The notes below the pieces were generated by a model. That model was not told the DNA's origin, did no database searches, and saw only the letters and a list, made by a program, of their open reading frames with translations. From assembly GCA_029783825.1 (NCBI GenBank), contig JAREIK010012111.1:1-64000 (forward strand): 64,000 nt of DNA, read 5' to 3'. This document shows, piece after piece, positions 60,460 to 64,000 of this stretch (its first letter is position 1; the number at the start of each line of letters is the position of its first letter). A program made the position numbers and the translations under genes. The DNA comes from Sapria himalayana. Taxonomy: Eukaryota; Streptophyta; Magnoliopsida; Malpighiales; Rafflesiaceae.

Positions 60460-62575
60460 ATTTTAAAAGTGAATAAAGTATCAGCAACTTGTTTTGCAAA
60501 TCTAGTTTTCTATCATTTGTTTATATGTCGCAGCATATTCAGAAGTGGGTATTTAATAAAAGTCGTGACACATGTTTTGAGTTCAATATCATAATAGCAC
60601 TTTAATAAAGTTGAGACACTTTTTCTATTATGATAATATTTTTTGTAAAAAAAATATATAATTAAAAAGAAGATTGATTGTGACTATTTTTTTTAAAAGT
60701 AATAATATTTTATTGTATCATAAATGATGTCATGTAGTCATCACGACTTCATTGACAAGTTACAATATAAATTTTATTGTAGCTAAATGTTTGGTATGTT
60801 GAATGTCGACACGGTGAAGTGTATTTAGGTAACTTTTAATGAGTTGTACGTACATATATGAGTGAAAATTGGAATAATTACAAAATATTTGAGTTTTAAT
60901 GGACTATGATGAATAATAGTGAAATTAATGTGATTATGAAGTTAATTGATGACTTGGTGATGATTGGTCTTGTTAAGTAGTTTTTGGTATCTTTTTTTGC
61001 CTAAAACTCTATATGAAAATTTTTGTACTTCATAACTCTATCACCTTATTAATAAATTTTTTTTATTATGCAACACATTTTTTTTAGCTGCAAAATTATC
61101 TTCGAGACATAGTTGCACTTATCTTATAATATTTAAATGGGTATGATATTAATATCATATATATATAGTAATCAAGTACCTCACTAGTGCTAAAAGTCAT
61201 AACTATTTTACTATGTTATAGCTTTATCTTTTTTAAAGCATAATTTTCCAAAGTCTAGAGCCTGACTATTTTCCAGTTACATAAATCTTAGCTACAGAGA
61301 GTTAAAGAGAGCAATACTTGAGCCATGGAAATTTTCAAGGTCATGAATTTTTTTTCTCAAGAGAAGACAAAACTATGGCCATGGCTTAGTATTATGACTT
61401 AGATATATGAGTTAATTATAAATGCCGTATCACTTCACAATACCACAATTTTTGAGGCACAAAAAGTTTAGAAAGATATTTAATGCCATGGCCACTTCTT
61501 AATGCCATAACCTCAAACTCAAGAGACAATTGACCAAAGTTATGGCATCATTCCGAAGTCTCAACTTTCTTCTTCTTTACCTTGAAGCAAGTGCAGGAAC
61601 AATTCTCTGAGTGATTTTCACACTCTCTAAGAGATCCATGAGCAAGTAAGAGATGCAGAGCCAAAATTAAATCCTAGAGTTAGGGGTAGCTTTTAAACTC
61701 CCCTCTCTATGATAGATTTATAGATTTAATAGAAAAAGCATGGGAATTAGGTTTTAAATCTTAGATTTTCATAAAGGCTATATTAGGAACCCAAGATTCA
61801 TAAGATTTTCTCTTATACCCCATATGAATCTCTCCCTAGTGCCAAGCTAAATTGAGGTTTATGGTTTGTTTATTTTAATTTATGTGATGTATGAATTCTT
61901 TGAATTTTAATTATGATGTGTGAATTATGTTGTAGAATAGATATTGATGGAATTACTATTTAAATAAAACTAAAATTAAAGTTTTACTATTGATAGGTGT
62001 GTATGTGTTGTCATGGTGGAAGGTAATATATAAACTAAAAGGATCATTCATATATACGATAAGAAGGAAGTGATAGCCCTTTTGATTATAATGTGCGAGA
62101 CAAATCTATATATCAAAATCCAAAATTATGACATGTTAATCATTATGAATATGATATTCACAAAGCCAAAAGCAAGAATACTTTTGCATACTAATCTATT
62201 GCATATGTCTCATAAGAATTAGCCTTTCATTGGTGTTGATGTTTTATACTAATCTATTGTATATGTCACTATCACGGATATAAATATTTAATATTATTCT
62301 ATTATCATCCTTCATAGTGGTAATTTGACAGACAGACAATAGAATAGAAGGTAACAACTAGAATAATATTATCTCATTGTTAGTTGATCAAAGTACTAAT
62401 ACAATCTTTATATCATTGATTTCTAGATTAAAATATTTTTTATAAATTATATAGCTCATATACTTGCGGATCTTATTAACAAAATACTCTCACCAATAAG
62501 CTTTTGGTAAACTGTTTAACCAATAAAATTGAATATCTTAACAAGGTAACAACTAGTTTTCAATACTATTATTGA
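60460..62575 (+). repeat. LTR-like segment U6
   Basis: Reads as the reverse complement of U1/U5. It ends near 62575 with the complement of 'ctagttgttaccttgttaag' and 'aaagcttattggtgagagta'. It lies between the end of element H integrase and the gag at 62900, so it could be the 3' LTR of H, the 5' LTR of the next element, or one LTR shared by both. GTCATGA-type words lie at 61200-61560. Confidence 0.5.
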
Positions 62576-62599
62576 GGGTTATTAGTTTGATTAATTAAT

Positions 62600-63970
62600 A
62601 TAAGTTGTCACTATCTTTGAAAAATGATAGTTATGTTTTTGGTAGTTTTGATAATGACATTTTGATTCTTTTTTTTTTATTTATACTAGCTTATCTAGCT
62701 ATTGTTTTGATTATGAAGTAGTGCTTATTATTTTTTATTATTTTTTAAGCACATCTTATACGAAAAAAATCTAGGACTTAGTTAACACCTATAAACCTAA
62801 AAATTGAAAGAACATGAGAGTAATTCTGGGACAACATGCTAATAAAAAGTTTGAGAATAAAACTAGCATGAATAGAGTGCGCCGAGCCAATGATGAGCTA
62901 GTTATCTAACAATCATCAACCATCATACATTGGAATATTATTGAAGATCAGTGATGATAGATAGTTATTCTGGTATTTAGATATAACCAATAGAAGTGAA
63001 GCACTTTGAGTTAAAACTAAGTTTAATAGTGATAGTTTAGTAGCACTAGTACAATGGAAGGATATTATATAATCTAATAAGTATGTCACAATATTTTTGG
63101 AGTTGTGTGACATGGTAAAGATAAATAGAGTTAACCTTGATGTCATTAGGTTATGTCTATTCTAATTTTCATTAAGGGACATGGCATGGAGTTAGCTTTA
63201 GTGCTTATCTCTAGGCTCTTTTGAGAGTGGAGATGAACTTGTGAGGGCCTTTCTCACAAAGTTTTTTCAACCTCAATTTATCTCATAATTATGAAACGAG
63301 ATAAGTCAATTCCAACATGATAAGCTAGAGACTTTACATGATACTTAGGACTATGTAAAGGAATAATAGATGAGTTATCCTTAACATGAGTTCTAGTTGT
63401 GGTTTCAAGCCCAACATTTTCACAATAGGCTAAAATATATGACAAGGTGTATTATTGGTGCGGTCTCAGGTGAACAATTATGAATAAGTTACTGAAAGAT
63501 ATATACTATTTGTTTGAAGAGATACCAAAGAATAAATATCAAAGTCTAATCAATTGCTCCTTTGGGTGAAGACAAGAAAGAGTATTGGAGTTAGACCAAT
63601 TTAGTACAATAAAAGTAAAGATGTAAACTTTTTTAAAGAAGCTTGAAACCCAAGAGAAGAAAATAAAAGGATCTAGAGATATTACTATTTTGCAATAACA
63701 CGAAATGGTGAATTTTGATATCTTTTATCAAATGAAAGAGAAAAATCAATTGCAAAGCAAATGTAACATGTATCATCCCAATTATAATGTCCCCATACGT
63801 TACAATCTTAAAGTGAGAAATCATGAAAACATTTAGTATGAAGACTATTGGAATGGGCATCAAAAGTTGGGCAATATTCAAATAACTTTTGGAATATTTC
63901 AATGAACTACAATATTTAAGGAAGTTCAAGCTCAAATTACTAACCTTCAAGGGGAGAAGAAAATTTGAAT
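62600..63970 (+). pseudogene. Athila-type gag, decayed, leading off the right edge
   Basis: A leader at 62600-62900 matches the leader of the nested element (complement of 57130-57240). Gag follows: FLELCDMVKINRVNLDVIRL at about 63094-63155, then FSLRDMAW, DELVRAFLTKFFQPQF (63230-63280), a NEISQFQHDKLETLHDT-like phrase, and FQAQHFHNRLKYMTR near 63400-63450, corresponding to the FLE..D..KI.GV..DA.RL..FPFSLRD.A..WL..L...DL...FL.KFFPP core. A weaker WRNHPNFSW-type region appears near 63800. Stops and frameshifts are numerous. Pol would lie beyond the window. Confidence 0.72.
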
Positions 63971-64000
63971 ATGAAGGATAAGCTAAGTGTGATATTGATA

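Overview
This is AT-rich, repeat-dominated nuclear DNA of a flowering plant. The reasons are degenerate plant LTR retrotransposons (a Tekay/Del-type chromovirus and several Athila-type elements), a plant L1-type LINE tail, CACTA, PIF/Harbinger, Mutator-type and hAT DNA transposons, a class-II plant promoter layout (TATA box about 85-90 nt upstream of the ATG) and long (TA)n, (GT)n and (CA)n tracts. I see no bacterial, organellar, rRNA, tRNA or CRISPR sequence. The species cannot be named from what is visible.

Only two intact host-type genes stand out: a paralogous pair of small secreted proline-rich proteins at 8657-9271 (204 aa) and 39279-39743 (154 aa), both on the plus strand. Promoter, coding region and 3' flank are all duplicated. 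They differ by a block that contains a second copy of a 21-residue proline-rich module. Nearly everything else is transposon or duplicated repeat sequence, mostly broken by stops, frameshifts and deletions.

Layout. 1-8162 and 11640-25100 are the arms of a very large imperfect inverted repeat around a 3.5-kb spacer that holds gene 1 and a 5'-truncated LINE. A Tekay-type element (17026-24020, 5-bp target duplication CTATC) split the right arm after the palindrome formed; the left arm preserves the empty site. A CACTA element (25060-35293) follows, with a duplicated left end, a decayed tnp2-type transposase, a second transposase-like gene ending in a coiled coil, and two retrotransposon insertions inside it. 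It lies between two direct copies of a microsatellite-rich block, and a third, inverted, copy opens the window. A Mutator-like element with long terminal inverted repeats (36111-38834) lies just upstream of gene 2. A third, direct copy of the duplicated unit runs 41055-46150 and is itself split by a PIF/Harbinger element (41218-43063, TTA target duplication).

From 46.6 kb to the end the DNA is a nested set of Athila-type retrotransposon remains: a minus-strand gag/protease piece abutting a plus-strand RT piece, an RNase H domain split by two insertions, an integrase missing its catalytic core, a non-autonomous minus-strand element with two LTR-like ends, and a further plus-strand element whose gag runs off the right edge. 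Boundaries inside the Athila-type region are approximate. Family assignments come from recognisable protein motifs and from comparing repeats within the window, not from database searches.
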